The notes: a model not told the origin generated them from the sequence alone. Shown: positions 31,183 through 42,432, numbered from the stretch's first letter. The stretch is DNA of 64,000 nt from Phoma sp. XZ068 (GCA_004835665.1 RBKR01000016.1:1116001-1180000), one strand, 5' to 3'. Numbers and translations are program-made.

Positions 31183-31688
31183 TTTGGATGCTGGGGGTCT
31201 GTAGATGAGAGATGTGTTGAAATGTTGGAAGATTGTGTGGTTTGGTGGCTGCTGTGTTGGTGGGAGGAAAGTTTGATAGCGGATCTAAAGGTTATGTTTG
31301 GCGTGAGTGGGGTTGGTGCCGTGGCTGTGGTGATGTGATGGTGATAGTGAAAGTTTGAGGTGAGATGAGGTGGAGTTGAGATGCTTTGATTATGGGTGCT
31401 TTGTGATGCTGAGAATGTTACTGTCATGTACCTGGTACTTTGATATGACCGTAATTTAACGCTGAGGAGATGATTCTTGAAATATTGTTTGTATTGTTGT
31501 GTTTGCATGTTGTTCATGCTGTGATGGAATCTCCAGTGATGAAGGGTTGCCCGCGTACCGAAGTATCATGACCTGCTACCAAAATGCACTGCCGCACTGC
31601 CCATGTAACGAAGTAAGTGGGCCATACCATTTCCAACTTTCAAACCCGCATTCTTTCCCAACTTCAGCAACCGCTCCCTATCTCCCCC
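31183..31688. other. Intergenic region between paralogues A and B
   Basis: This 506-bp stretch lies upstream of paralogue A and downstream of paralogue B, both on the minus strand. It is GT-rich on the plus strand (CA-rich on the minus). A minus ORF running through it is an unspliced extension of exon 1 of paralogue A. It probably holds the promoter of A. Confidence 0.5.
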
Positions 31689-32417
31689 TCAGACCTCATC
31701 GTCATCCTCCACCTTCACACCAACACCCAGACCCTGACCCCCACTACCCTCACCACCCTCACTACCCTCACCATCCTCACTACCCTCGCCATCCTCATCC
31801 AACACCTTCTCCTCAACCTCCCCACGCTTCCTACCCCTCACCTTCTTCGCCTTGACCGGCGTCTCTTCACCCCCCTCACCACCCTTCCTCTTCCTCGGCG
31901 TCACAGGCGCCACCTTACCCTTCGCAGGCGTATCAGGCACAACCCATCCCAACGTCTCGAACAATACCTTCTGCTCGGAGCGGAACTTGCCGATGCGCTG
32001 GCGGACGGCGTTCCAGTTGGGATTTCCGTTTGCTGGGGGTGTTAGTTGTCTTATCATCTATAAGCTGGATATGATCAAGTGTAGACGTTGTGAAGAAGCG
32101 GGGAGGAAGGGGAGAAGGCGAGTGTGAGGGGAGGGGAAGCCACACGAGATAAAGCTGTGGCCATTTTCATCCAGTCGTCTTTGCCGAGGGTGCCGCGGCC
32201 GAGGATTAGGAGGAAGAGCTGTGAGAAGTTCAGTATGTGGTATGTGTTGGAGGGAGAGAAGGTTTACGGCTCGATCGTTCTCGGGTGTCCACTTCCATGC
32301 CTGTTTTTTGTCAGTGGTGTTTCGAGGGTGGGTTTTCTGGTAGATGGAGGGACTTACAGCTTCGCCGGAGCCAGCGTCGGCATCGGTGGCGTCGGTGGGC
32401 TTCTTCTTGGGAGGCAT
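31689..32417 (-). CDS. Small SANT/Myb-like basic-acidic protein, paralogue B
   Basis: There are four exons: 32358-32417, 32268-32300, 32146-32218 and 31689-32032, joining to 169 residues. N-terminus MPPKKKPTDATDADAG. The core reads WKWTPENDRALFLLILGRG, then DDWMKMATALS and NWNAVRQRIGKFRSEQKVLFETLGW, in register with paralogues A and C. The C-terminal tail has TPRKRKGG, KKVRGRKRGE, then a Gly/Glu/Asp/Ser repeat (DGEGSEDGEGSEGGEG) coded by a short C/T/A-rich repeat at about 31735-31801. Exon 2 is 33 bp in both A and B, in the same place, a strong sign of duplication. Function unknown; nuclear, DNA- or histone-associated is my guess. Confidence 0.72.
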
Positions 32418-32835
32418 GGTTACGTAGAAGTGTGTGCTGATGGTGGATGTGTGTACTGACGAAGTGTGTTGTAGATGGCCAAACTTGAGAGTGGTGTTGC
32501 TGTGTCAATGATTTAAGAGGAGGCCAGGCAGAAGTGGTCAGTGTTATTGTGTCCTGTTATCTGCTGGATCGGTGCCGTAGCTATGGTGATGGTGAGGAGC
32601 AGTCGAGGTGAAGCTGAATTGCTCTGGTGCCTGGGCGATTCCCTGCATAACAAGAGTCAACAAACTCTCACCTTCACCGCGACCCACTCAGCAAGCCCAG
32701 ATTCATAGCACGAGCAACAGTATATCAAGCCCGCCCATCCTCTTCTTTCTTCCATCATCTCCAACACTGCGTTCTTCAGCACCGCAACTACAACTCTTAC
32801 AGACATTCAACACATCACCACCACCAAGCACCAAG
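32418..32835. promoter_or_regulatory. Divergent promoter of paralogues B and C
   Basis: 418 bp separate the start codons of the two divergent paralogues. The segment 32700-32830 is C/A-rich with many CATC and CAAC steps, as in fungal 5' leaders. No specific site is recognised. Confidence 0.45.
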
Positions 32836-33383
32836 ATGCCTCCAAAAAAAGCAACCAACGGCGAAGCAACCGAGGGCGGCGTATGTCCTCCCACATCCAC
32901 ATCCCCCTCTCAACTAACACCCTACAGAAGTTCGTCTGGGAAGGACCCAACGACACCAAGCTCCTCCTCCTCACCCAAGGCCGCTACGTCAAGCCCGACG
33001 AGTACCCCCAGCTCGCCTCCGTATTCGACGGTCCATCTCCCCACCTCAAACACCTCACACAACACCTCCCATACTAACATTGTAAACATCCAGGCGCAAC
33101 AATCGGCAGCATCCGCAACCGCATCTCCACCCTCCGCGTCAAACAGCGCGACACGTACGCCGAACTCGGCTGGGCACTGCCTGAAGGCGGCGCCGGCCAT
33201 TCCGCAAAGAAAGCCAGGGCTACGCCGTCGAAGCGCGCGTCTGATGAAGATGCGGAGCAGGAGACGCCGAGTAAGAAGCCTCGCGCACCGCGGACGAAGA
33301 AGAGCGTGAAGGCGCTGACGCCTGAGGAGGAGGATGGTGGTGAGGAGGGTGGTGCGGTTAAGGATGAGCCTGAGGAGGTTTGA
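32836..33383 (+). CDS. Small SANT/Myb-like basic-acidic protein, paralogue C
   Basis: There are three exons: 32836-32880, 32928-33030 and 33094-33383, joining to 145 residues. It begins MPPKKATNGEATEGG. The core is KFVWEGPNDTKLLLLTQGR, then PDEYPQLASVFDGATIGSIR and NRISTLRVKQRDTYAELGW, followed by a Lys/Arg-Ala-Pro tail with SKRASDEDAEQE and an acidic end (DEPEEV). It lacks the intron that splits the W..ND..LLL segment from the next helix in paralogues A and B, so it either lost that intron or branched earlier. The shared MPPKK start, helix order and terminal GW motif make common ancestry likely. Confidence 0.72.
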
Positions 33384-33736
33384 GGCCAAGGCGTTGGGGG
33401 CGGGATGGAGGTGTTCTGGTGTTTTGACTGTTCCGTGGTTTATACACTTCCAGTCGGGGCGTCTAGTTTTGAGCGGCTGGTGATGTCCGTGGTGGCATCA
33501 TGCAGTACGCATGGCAGCTTTGCAATGCCTTAAAAGTCTTTGAGGGTCTGAACACCTGGATTCACACTGCGTAGCACGTCAGCTAGGAAATGCATACAGT
33601 ATTGAGCAGTGATGAAGTGTGAATTGTAATTGAAGCAGCTCGTAAGGTATCCCGGGAACGCCGTATGCCGTCTCTTTCAGTCGGCCCCACTAGCGCCTTG
33701 CAATGCATCGTGATGTTATCCGCCGTCTACCAACCG
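33384..33736. other. Convergent 3' intergenic region
   Basis: This 353-bp gap lies between paralogue C and UFD1, which converge. Nothing beyond probable 3' UTRs is seen. Confidence 0.55.
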
Positions 33737-34896
33737 CTATTTGTCGCCCTTCTTCTTTCGCAGTGTGTTCCCTGCCCCCTCAAAGTGCTTCGACTCCTTT
33801 TGCTCGCCGTCATCAGCACCTTCTTTATTCTTGACTGGCTTAATCTCATAGCCGAAGAAGAGCTTGCCCGGAGGCAGTCTCAGCGGCTGTGGGCCGTTTG
33901 TGCGTCGCACTGTTGGTGGTGGGTTTGTAGACTGTCCAGCGATGGGTGTGGATGCTTGCGGAGTGGGCGCCTTACTTCCCTTCTTCGACAGCTTGTGGCC
34001 ACCTGTGAGGAAGTTGGACGATACGGCCTTGGCGCCAGCCGCCGCACTTGTTGCTGAGGGCGCGATTGCAGCGTAGTTGATTGCCTGGGCCATGGTCCCC
34101 TGAGAGTGCAGAGTCCCACCCTTGCCAGCCATGACGCTTCGTGGCGTACTGGTCCCACTTGTTCTTTCCGGCTCCTTGTAGCCCACCGGTGGCGCGAAGT
34201 CGACGGACAGGTCGGTTTCGATGGTGCATACTGCTTGGCTGGGATGCTCTGGTTTGGCCTCGAGCACAGCCACACTGTAAACGCTGTCGTTGTATGCAAA
34301 AGTGAATATGTCGCCCTTGGTCAGACATGCGAAATTCCGGAAGGCATTCTCAAGGACGGCCTTGGGGTCTGAGATCTCGAGGAACGATGAGTCCTGGGGC
34401 TGCAGCTTGATGAAGGTTCCGAGGGGGATGTCGGTCGATTTGACTTGTAGGAGGTCACCAGGTTCGAGTAGTAGTGTTTGCATGATCTGAGGTCGTTAGT
34501 ATACCGTGATATCATGAATCTCGACAACATACCCAGTACGGTAGGTAGATCTTGCCTTCCTCCGCAATGAACTCTAGCACACCGGCGTGTGTCTTCTTCC
34601 CGTCTTGTGCGCCGTTGATCAGCTCGAAGAGCATGGGATATGTGATGTGCAGCCGTGTAAGCTTGTCGAGGGCACTGGGAGGTAGGAACACCTTGCCGCC
34701 GTGGTTGGCATCTGCGCGGTCTGGCCCGGGAAGCATGGCAATAGGGTAGCAGCGGAAGTACTCGTCGAAACGTCGGACGGGGCCGCCACGACGCAAGGCT
34801 TGATATGCAGCCATAGGGTCGTCTTCGCCGTAGAAGTTGGGGTTGAACTGTGGATGTTAGCGGAGGCAGCTTGAGTGGTGGGGTAATGCTTGCCAT
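33737..34896 (-). CDS. UFD1: Ubiquitin fusion degradation protein Ufd1
   Basis: Clear exons are 34533-34847 and 33737-34486 (46-bp intron). The protein shows the Ufd1 double-psi-barrel: FRCYPIAMLPGPDRAD, GGKVFLPPSALDKLTRLHITYPMLFEL, THAGVLEFIAEEGKIYLPYW, then LEPGDLLQVKSTDIPLGTFIKLQPQ, PKAVLENAFRNFACLTKGD and VDFAPPVGYKEPER. Ufd1 partners Npl4 as a Cdc48 cofactor that extracts ubiquitinated proteins in ER-associated degradation. The 5' end is unusual. The family-like residues FNPNFYGEDDP precede MAAYQALRR in frame, and the only upstream ATG (34896-34894) is followed at once by GCAAGC. A GC-AG intron at 34848-34893 with a CTAAC branch would give a 355-residue protein starting MFNPNF. The conservative alternative starts at 34814 (343 residues). 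Confidence 0.9.
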
Positions 34897-35161
34897 GGTG
34901 GAATGTATGCCTTGCCACGCTAAACAAAAGACAGTGCTGGTACAGAGGTGACTTTCACTGTAGTCAAGCGAAGGCGTAGGGTGCGAACAAGTCTGGTGGC
35001 AGATTGTCGAAGGTGATAGATTGACAATGACGAAGACAGGTGAAGATGGTACGGCTGCCTGGTTGAGCCGGTCGCGCAGGCGCGTGAATGCCCGTGCTCA
35101 AGCTTCAGACGTCACTCTTCTTCGCACGACCACCAATCTCGACAATCCTCAGCGTCTCGCC
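34897..35161. promoter_or_regulatory. Divergent promoter, UFD1 / LIN1
   Basis: 265 bp separate the proposed UFD1 start (34896) and the LIN1 start (35162). It contains no ATG on the minus strand. A plus-strand open frame upstream of LIN1 (from 35021) is likely just leader sequence. Confidence 0.5.
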
Positions 35162-36472
35162 ATGGCCAGTTCTAGCGGCAAATTCAATCCTGCGCGACCA
35201 AAGCGCGACGGTGACCACTTCACGCGCACACACCACCTGGACGGCGGCGAGCCGTCAGTGAAAAAGCCTCGATTCGATCCACGAAACCCCTCTACGCTCG
35301 TGCAAGATGCCGAGGAAGACGAAGATCCAGCGCTTGAAGCAGACGTCATTGGAAAGGGTGCCGGTATCAAGCGCAATGCGGTCAATATCGATGGCTACGA
35401 TTCAGACAGCTCCACCGAAAACTTCGATGCTCGGGCAGAAGCCAAGAGCAAGAAAGTAGCTCCACCAGAAGATGACGATGACGACATGTTTGCAGAAGAC
35501 GACAAAAACAATGAAGAAGACGAGGATACACGGAGAGACCAGACGAAGAAGAAGCAGTTGAGGTTCTTGGATAATGACGAGATTGAAGGGCAGGAGGCTG
35601 ACAGCAAAGCCGGCGGCCATGTTGCAGTAGACTTCACAGGCAAAGGCAAAGACACGGAAGACGTGGAGAGTAGCAGCGAGAGCGGCGATGACGAGGCGCG
35701 CGACCGCTTGGACTCAGATGTAGACGAGGAGATAGGCGCTGGCGGCAAGAAGAAGCATGCCCCTAAGCTCGATGCTTTCAACATGCGCGCCGAGCAAGAA
35801 GACGGTCGTTTTGACGAGGCCGGCAACTTTGTGCGTAAAGCCTACGACCCAGAAGCTGCCCAGGACTCCTGGTTGGAAGGCATATCGAAAAAGGACATGA
35901 GGCGGGCAAAGGAGGCACAGGACATGCGCGACGCCGAGAAGAAAGCACGCGAACGAGCAGAGGACGCAATCATCACCAGTGATGTCCTTTCGAACCTCAT
36001 TGAGCGGTTAGATGTCGGCGAAACGCCCATGGAAGCACTTGTTCGCTACGGCAAGGCAGCGCCCAAGAAACAAAAGCCTAGCTATACCAAGAAAAAGAAG
36101 GGCCAGGCTATGGAGGTCGATGAAGACCCGGCGCAGGCGGCAGCAGCAGCTAAGGCGAAGGAGGCGATTGACACCATCACCGAATGCGCAAGCCGTCTTG
36201 AAGACCGCGGCATGGAGGACATCTACGAGCTCGAGCGCGAGATGATCATGCGGTTGTACAAGCGCGATACTGGCGAAGACTGGAAGAACCCCCACCCAGA
36301 AGAAGTGCAGTGGGAGTTTCACTGGCTCAACGCGCCAGAAGGAGACATCAACGGACCGTACGATCAGGCTACCATGCAGGCCTGGGAAGCAGCTGGGCAG
36401 TTTGCTGCTGGTGCTGAGTTCCGCAAAGTTGGCGAAACTGAGTGGTCACGACTCCTAGATTTTGACGATTGA
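35162..36472 (+). CDS. LIN1: U5 snRNP-associated GYF-domain protein Lin1 (CD2BP2/U5-52K)
   Basis: The single-exon protein has 436 residues. The first two thirds are charged and mostly disordered, with a basic start (FNPARPKRDGDHF, VKKPRFDPRNP) and long Asp/Glu-rich segments, followed by the family segment KLDAFNMRAEQEDGRFDEAG and GNFVRKAYDPEA, then DSWLEGI. The C-terminal GYF domain (about residues 375-436) shows WEFHWLNAPEGDINGPYD, TMQAWEAAGQF and ends RLLDFDD. Relatives bind U5 snRNP proteins (Prp8/Prp6) and are released before splicing. The frame is open to 35021; I use the ATG at 35162 (MASSSGKFNPARP), since the family begins at this motif. UFD1 lies divergently upstream. Confidence 0.9.
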   Translation: MASSSGKFNPARPKRDGDHFTRTHHLDGGEPSVKKPRFDPRNPSTLVQDAEEDEDPALEADVIGKGAGIKRNAVNIDGYDSDSSTENFDARAEAKSKKVAPPEDDDDDMFAEDDKNNEEDEDTRRDQTKKKQLRFLDNDEIEGQEADSKAGGHVAVDFTGKGKDTEDVESSSESGDDEARDRLDSDVDEEIGAGGKKKHAPKLDAFNMRAEQEDGRFDEAGNFVRKAYDPEAAQDSWLEGISKKDMRRAKEAQDMRDAEKKARERAEDAIITSDVLSNLIERLDVGETPMEALVRYGKAAPKKQKPSYTKKKKGQAMEVDEDPAQAAAAAKAKEAIDTITECASRLEDRGMEDIYELEREMIMRLYKRDTGEDWKNPHPEEVQWEFHWLNAPEGDINGPYDQATMQAWEAAGQFAAGAEFRKVGETEWSRLLDFDD

Positions 36473-38251
36473 GGCCGCCTGCAGTCACGGTCGAAGTACC
36501 TCCACGCTACACATGAGATTGTCATGCCGATCAGATTAAGCAAATATTCACACAAGGATAGACTGGCTTAAACTGTCGCAGATATGCCGTTTGTGCAACG
36601 TCGGTCGAGCTTCCACGACAGCGGAAGCGCCCGACCACACTGACAGCTGCAACGATGCAGTGCTCCTCGCAACAGATAACGTGACCGACATGCAATGCGG
36701 CCAAGCGATCCTGCCAGTGCATCTCCCTTGCATGCAGCCAGTCGGAAAGACGAGAAAAGCGGATAGCAGTCGCGATCGCTCGGGGTTGGCTGCAATAGCA
36801 GTCCGTTCAGACTAGCTCATCGAATGAAATGCAGTGCAGGCTGCTGTGCAACCAGAATTTCGGATTGATGTGACCCCTTTTGCGTAGGTGTGCAGGTGAG
36901 TCGATGACGAGCTCACGATGAGCGAGGGATCTGCAGCGAGCAGTCACCGCGTCGAGGACGCGAAAGGAGATGTCCGCCTCACCATGGCTCTCTCCGCTTG
37001 GGCTGGACGGAAAAGCAAAATGTGACTTGGACACTGCGCGGTGGCAAGGGCAGCTGATGCCACCACCACGGTGCTGGAGGCGGTGCAATGGACCTCGTGC
37101 ACCGGTTCAAGGTTCGCAGCACACCCTTACAGTAGGGTGATGAAATTGACAATAAAGGCTGAATCGCAGCAGCATGCGATTCAACAGAAGGTCGTGTCAA
37201 GGTGAGAATGCGGTGCAACGCAGCGTGCAAGCCACCAGCAAAAGCAGCATCGACGATGATAGGGCGCTGTCCACGTTCATGAGCGAGCTACAGGTGACGG
37301 CGCGAGCCACGGCGGCCCGTTGACTTCCAGAAGCCAGCAGAACGATTCGGGCCGTCGCTGGGATGCAGTCGAAAGGCGCTGAGAGCCATGCTGTGCGTGT
37401 GGCATCTGAAGCGCGAACCTGGTCAAAGTGGCAGCCGGAGGCAGTCGGCAGATGGCCAGGGGACCGTTGCGCAAGCAGCACAGGGCTGTATTGCTCCGGC
37501 ACGCAGACAGGTGATGCTTGCACGGAGCAGCAGCTGCTGCACGCAGCGCAGGCGTTTGATTGGAGTGCGGCGGCGAGAACCAATGGCGCAGCCCACTGCA
37601 TGTCTCTGCTGCAACGCCGCGTCGCTGCCGCTGTCCCCGGCGGTAGATTGAAACCTTTGTCCAGACGTGTGCGCCTGTGGCAGCGGTGTCGACGCTTTCT
37701 TGCTGCTGCAGGCCTCGCCGCCGTCTCCCCGCTGCTAGCGGGCTCGCGCGAACAGATTTCGCAGCGCACATGAACAGGCTGCCTCCCACCGCCGCCAACA
37801 GCCCCTTTCGCCGCTGAACGTCTGACCGTGCCGTCACCAGCCCCTTGCGCCGTTGCCTCTTTGCCTCGCTGCGTGTCTGGCGACTTGGTGCCTCGCGACC
37901 GCCCACTGCCTCTGACGTCTGCTTAGCCCGCGGCCGTGACCCACCCGCGCCAGCCTAGAGGCGGCTCATTACCACTCGCCAGGAGCAGACGAGCGTGCTC
38001 CGCAACCCGGCCCCGTAGCCAAAACACACACCACGCCAACGTCGACACGCCCGCCAGCGCCCCGTGAGGCGGCTTCCCCTATTTCCACAGCATCGACCGG
38101 CTGCGAGTGCGGCCCTGCCAGACGCTCCGGCACGCTGCACCAATCTCGGACCCTGTCCGCTACGACTCGCGCGCCGCTTGGCGTTGATGGTCCCTTGAGC
38201 CCGAATTATTTTCATCGCTGCACCACCGCCGTGCCCTCGACACCACCCACC
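36473..38251. other. Long intergenic / 5' leader region
   Basis: This 1.78 kb lies between LIN1 and the RRM protein gene. The right half (37200-38250) is GC-rich, rich in GC-biased ORFs on both strands (for example 37277-37906 minus) with Cys/Arg/Ala-rich, non-domain compositions. For an RNA regulator of this type a long promoter and 5' UTR is usual. I see no gene, tRNA or repeat array. Confidence 0.5.
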
Positions 38252-40147
38252 ATGTACTCCGCCTACGACCAGCAGTCGTCGCGGTCGCCCGGCTCGCACC
38301 GCAACCAGCCGGGCACCCTCAACCGCATGCCGTCGCGCCAGTTCGACGCCTACCAGCAGCAGCTGGGCCAGCCGGGCCTGTACCCGCAGCAGGACGACCA
38401 CCAGCGGGGCTACGACCCGCCGCGCAACTACAACGACCGCCTGCCCAACACCGTCCACGCCGGCTACGGCTACGACATGGCCGCCCAGCAGGGCTGGAAC
38501 TCGAACGCCTTTGCGCAGAACGGCCTGGGGTCGCTCGGCGGCGCCGCCGGCCAACGCATGAAGTCGCAGACGCGAGGCGGCGGACGCAGCGCCCTGCCAG
38601 CCGTATGTTGCCCGCCTCCTGCACCTCCCCTCTCTTGCATCCCCCACTGACACTCCCAGGGCTGGATGGAACCCCCGCCACCCCAACCCCAGGGCCTGCC
38701 CAGCTTCGCCCTGCCCGGCCTGGGCAACGGCGCCGCGAGCGCCATGCTCAACACCGGCTACGGCCACGACGTCGACGAGGAGCTGATCCCCACCGCCATC
38801 GTCATCAAGAACATCCCCTTTGCCGTCAAGAAGGAGCAGCTCGTGCAGCTGATGACCGACCTGCGTCTGCCCCTGCCCTACGCCTTCAACTACCACTTCG
38901 ACAACGGCGTCTTCCGCGGGCTGGCCTTTGCCAACTTCACCACCGCCGAGGAGACGGCCGCCGTCATCGAGTCGATGAACCACTTCGAGCTGAACGGCCG
39001 CAAGCTGCGTGTCGAGTACAAGAAGATGCTGCCCCTCGCCGAACGCGAGCGTATCGAGCGGGAGAAGCGGGAGCGCCGCGGCCAGCTCGAGGAGCAGCAC
39101 CGCCCGCTCGGAGGGCAGCTGCACTCGCAGCCCTCGTTTGGCTCGCTGGCATCCCACTCCCACATCCCCGCCGCCTCTCCGTCACCCGTCTCTGCTATGC
39201 GCCAGCAGAAGATCGGTATGTCCCACACCGGCGCACCCGAACGCGTCACTAACGGGCCTGTAGACGTCGACCTGAACGACCCACAAATCCTGCAGTTCTA
39301 CTCTCAGCTGCTCCTCTTCAAAGAGTCACCTGAGCGCGATAGCATGACCTTCCCTTCATCCTTGGCACCCCCTCAGCGCCGCATCATCCACACCCTCGCC
39401 CATCAGCTTGACCTGGCTCACGTTTCCAAGGGTTCCGGCGACACCCGCCAGGTGCACATTTTCAAAGTGCACAACAACCAAGGCCTGAGCCCGCCCATGC
39501 CCCAGATGCCCACCAGCCACCCTACCGAGCAGCCGGGACGACGTGGCCTTAACAGAGCGGCGACCACCGACTTCAGCGACGTTCGTGCATCTGAAGGATT
39601 CTACAACGCTTTCGGCAGGCAGCCATCGGGCCTACTTGGCTTCCCGGATTCCCCAGGCGGCCTAAATGCGGTGCCCAACCTCCGAGGCGCCAAGTCGTAT
39701 GCAGACCTCCGCTCCTACACGCCTTCGCCAGCACCCTCGACCGCGAGCCACCCAGTCGGACGTCCTGGTGGCATCTCACTCGAAGGTCTCGGGTTCAGCG
39801 GCAGCAACACAAACCCCAACGGCACACCAACAACGGGCTCCATGTCACAGCGTGACGACGGCCTGCTGGAGAGGCAACTCGAACGCATGACAATTGGAGG
39901 AGGGTTTGGCCAGAGCGGCAGCAGCCCCCGTTCGCTCCGCCAGATGACATCTTGGGAGAACCCCGGCCCCATCGGTGGCCACCGCGCCTTCAGCTCCAAC
40001 TATGATGACCGCCCATCCAGGCAACCTCGCGGCCCGCTTCCCGAACGAGGCCAAGGCTTCAGCCGCCCACGCCAGAACGGCCACCAGGGCCGCGGCAGCG
40101 ACGAGCTCTCCTCGCAATCGAATGTCGAGATCCTCGTCGGCCAGTGA
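38252..40147 (+). CDS. RRM and R3H domain RNA-binding protein, Pin4/Cip2-like
   Basis: There are three exons: 38252-38602, 38660-39215 and 39264-40147, giving 596 residues. The first 120 residues are Gln/Tyr/Gly/Asn-rich. The RRM (residues ~150-235) has AIVIKNIPFAVKKEQL (RNP2) and GVFRGLAFANFTTAEE (RNP1), then a basic helix RERIEREKRERRGQLEE. An R3H-like domain follows (ERDSMTFPSSLAPPQRRIIH to LAHQLDLAHVSKGSG). The Ser/Pro/Gly-rich tail looks disordered and phosphorylatable. Domain order matches S. pombe Cip1/Cip2 and S. cerevisiae Pin4 (RRM part), cytoplasmic regulators of mRNA in stress and DNA damage. Intron 2 (39216-39263) is 48 bp with good splice signals (GTATGT, CTAAC, TAG) and no stop, so retention would add 16 residues in frame. 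Confidence 0.87.
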
Positions 40148-41328
40148 GCATCCTATATACAACGCATTGCACCACGGTCCACGCACGACAACGTAACGCA
40201 CCTACCGCTCATTCCATCGACACGATTTGCGAACAACCCACTATGAAAGACGATGACGTTTACGGCCAGCTACAGACGGCACCCACAGCACAGGATTGAC
40301 TTTACGACGTACGACGCATACGAAGAATGATGCTACGAAAGTAGAGAATCAGTATACTACAGCTCAGCTTAAAGCTACATTGGGCCCGCTGCCCCAATTC
40401 TATTTACCGGCATTTGCTGCAATTTGGTCGTTCATCAATCATCATCGAGAGAGAGACAAGGGAAGAAGAAAAAGCATTATGAATGAATATATATCGGATC
40501 AGAAATTTTGTTTTTCTGTTATTTTTGCAGTCTTATTCCGTTTCACAAACTTTTGGGGTTCAGTTTTTATATGCTTGTTCGAGACGAGATGAGGAGGAAG
40601 TTACTCTCTTCTGTATTATTTGTTAGGGCATCTTGATGGGTAGTGATTGGATATTTCCTCTCCAGTTCCTGTCTGCTTTCTTTTACTATTATTAGGTAGG
40701 CTAGCTGACGGAATGCAGCCCGCATATAGCGCGCGGGATAATTAGGAATTAAGGCCTTTACACTCGACTCGATTTCTCCCTGCGTCTTTTTTTTCCCCCG
40801 TGAGTACACTTCTTAGTAGAGGTGGAGGTGGAGTATTAATCGGTGAGTGAGGTTGGTAGGCGGGATGACTGAGGATGAATAGGGGGTTTGAAATCGTTGA
40901 ATGGTAGGGAGGGTGGGGATATATGGTTTTTGAGGGTGTGAGTTCTAGGATTGTTTCCAAAACTGACTGACGCCAAGTAAAAATATGTCAATGGTAAGTA
41001 GTTGTAGGACAAGAGGATTTATCCAGCACTGACATCAGGATCAGGTAGGAGTCTAGTCCCACTATCACCGTGAACCACGACTACGAGAGTAACGCAACCG
41101 ACTTGCAACGTCGAACCTGCTGTTGTTGGCATCAATCGCAGACACATTACAAATCGGATTACCAAGCAGGATGTGCAGATATGGATTTCAAGGCATTGAG
41201 TGTGCAAAACCCCGCTTGATAATGAAAGCTACTTGTACAACAGCAGCCTAATCCTGAACCCCATAATCTTACAGTTTCTCCACACGGTCTCCCCACCTTC
41301 CCCTCGAAGTGACCACCCAACCCTCACC
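40148..41328. other. Intergenic region
   Basis: This 1.18 kb lies between two plus-strand genes. It includes the 3' UTR of the RNA-binding protein gene and, at 41200-41328, the promoter of the SDR-like gene. Positions 40430-40700 are AT-rich. No coding region is supported. Confidence 0.5.
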
Positions 41329-42432
41329 ATGGCCCCAAAAATATTCCTGTACCATCCTCCAGCCACTGCTTGATAATTACTAACAACCCCCAGCACCGGC
41401 GGTACAGGCTACATCGGCGGCTCAGTCCTACACACCCTCTCAACCGCCCACCCAGACTGGCCCATCACCGTGCTCCTCCGCCGTGTACCCCCATCCTTCA
41501 CATCGACCTACCCGACCATCAAAATCGTGCACGGCGACTACAACAGCGCAGACCTCATCGCCGCCACCGCAGCCGAATCCTCTATCGTCATTCACTGCGG
41601 GGATTCGGACCACGTAGCCTCGCTGTCCGCTATCATTGAAGGGCTCCGCCGCCGGACAACACCGGGATACCTCATTCATCTCTCAGGGACGGGTATTGTG
41701 TCGGACTGGACCACTGAAAGCGCACTTGGTACGCTGAGCGAGAAGGTATGGAGGGATGATGATGCCGAGGATTTGAACGCGATTCGCAACCTATCGGACG
41801 GGGCACTACACCGCAGCACTGAGAAAATACTACACGCTGCTATCCGCACACACGCTGGGAAACTGCACATCGCCATCGTCTGCCCGCCCGATATCTACGG
41901 CCGCGGTACGGGGCCAGGGAAACAGCAGTCCGCGCTGATCCCGTTTTTCGTTGGCGCCGCGACAACACTGAGGAAACCATTTTATTATGGAGACGGAACG
42001 AATGCAAGGAGCTGGGTGCATATATCTGATCTCATGCGGCTATACATGCGTATCATCGACGCCGCCGCATCCACAGCCACGTCTGCTGATGCAGACTTAA
42101 CACTTCAGTGCTTCAACACAAACGGCTACTTCTTTGCCTCCACGCAGGAGCACTCACACATCGCTGTTGCGCAAGCAGTAGGCGCAGTGCTAGCGCGCCG
42201 AGGCGTGCTTTCAGATGCGGACGCGGTACCAGTGGAGGTCGGGCTAGAGGAATTAGATGGGATGCACGAGCTACCTGGATTTCCGCGGCTGGGGAGGTAT
42301 TTGTATGCGAGTAATTCGCGGACGAGGGCGGAGCGGGCGGGGAAGCTGTGGGGGTACAAGGGTGAAGCGGTGGGGTTGATGGATGCGGTGGAGGGGGATA
42401 TTGATGCTGCTCTGGATGCAAGTAAACAATAA
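41329..42432 (+). CDS. NAD(P)-binding extended-SDR-like protein
   Basis: There are two exons, 41329-41348 and 41394-42432, joining to 352 residues. The first exon codes only MAPKIF plus two bases of Leu; the splice creates the start of the dinucleotide fold, FLTGGTGYIGGSVL (GxxGxxG). Further SDR features are VHGDYNS (acidic/Asp position), VIHCGDSDHVASL, HLSGTGIVSD and VCPPDIYGRG, then SWVHISDL. The canonical YxxxK catalytic pair is not evident: the expected place reads LHRSTEK. This suggests a nucleotide-sugar-epimerase/NmrA-type binder or regulator rather than a classic reductase. Cytosolic; substrate unknown. The tiny first exon makes the true start easy to miss. Confidence 0.82.

Noticed and set aside
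32608..33309. Plus ORF of 233 codons over paralogue C
   Set aside because: Unspliced reading in the wrong frame after exon 1; the three-exon model gives a product similar to the neighbouring paralogues.
37103..37118. GGTTCAAGGTTCG resembling a tRNA B box
   Set aside because: No matching A box or acceptor/anticodon stems within the correct distance.
37955..39163. Minus ORF of 402 codons
   Set aside because: Antisense of the RRM protein gene and its GC-rich leader; composition is Gly/Ala/Val/Arg shadow.
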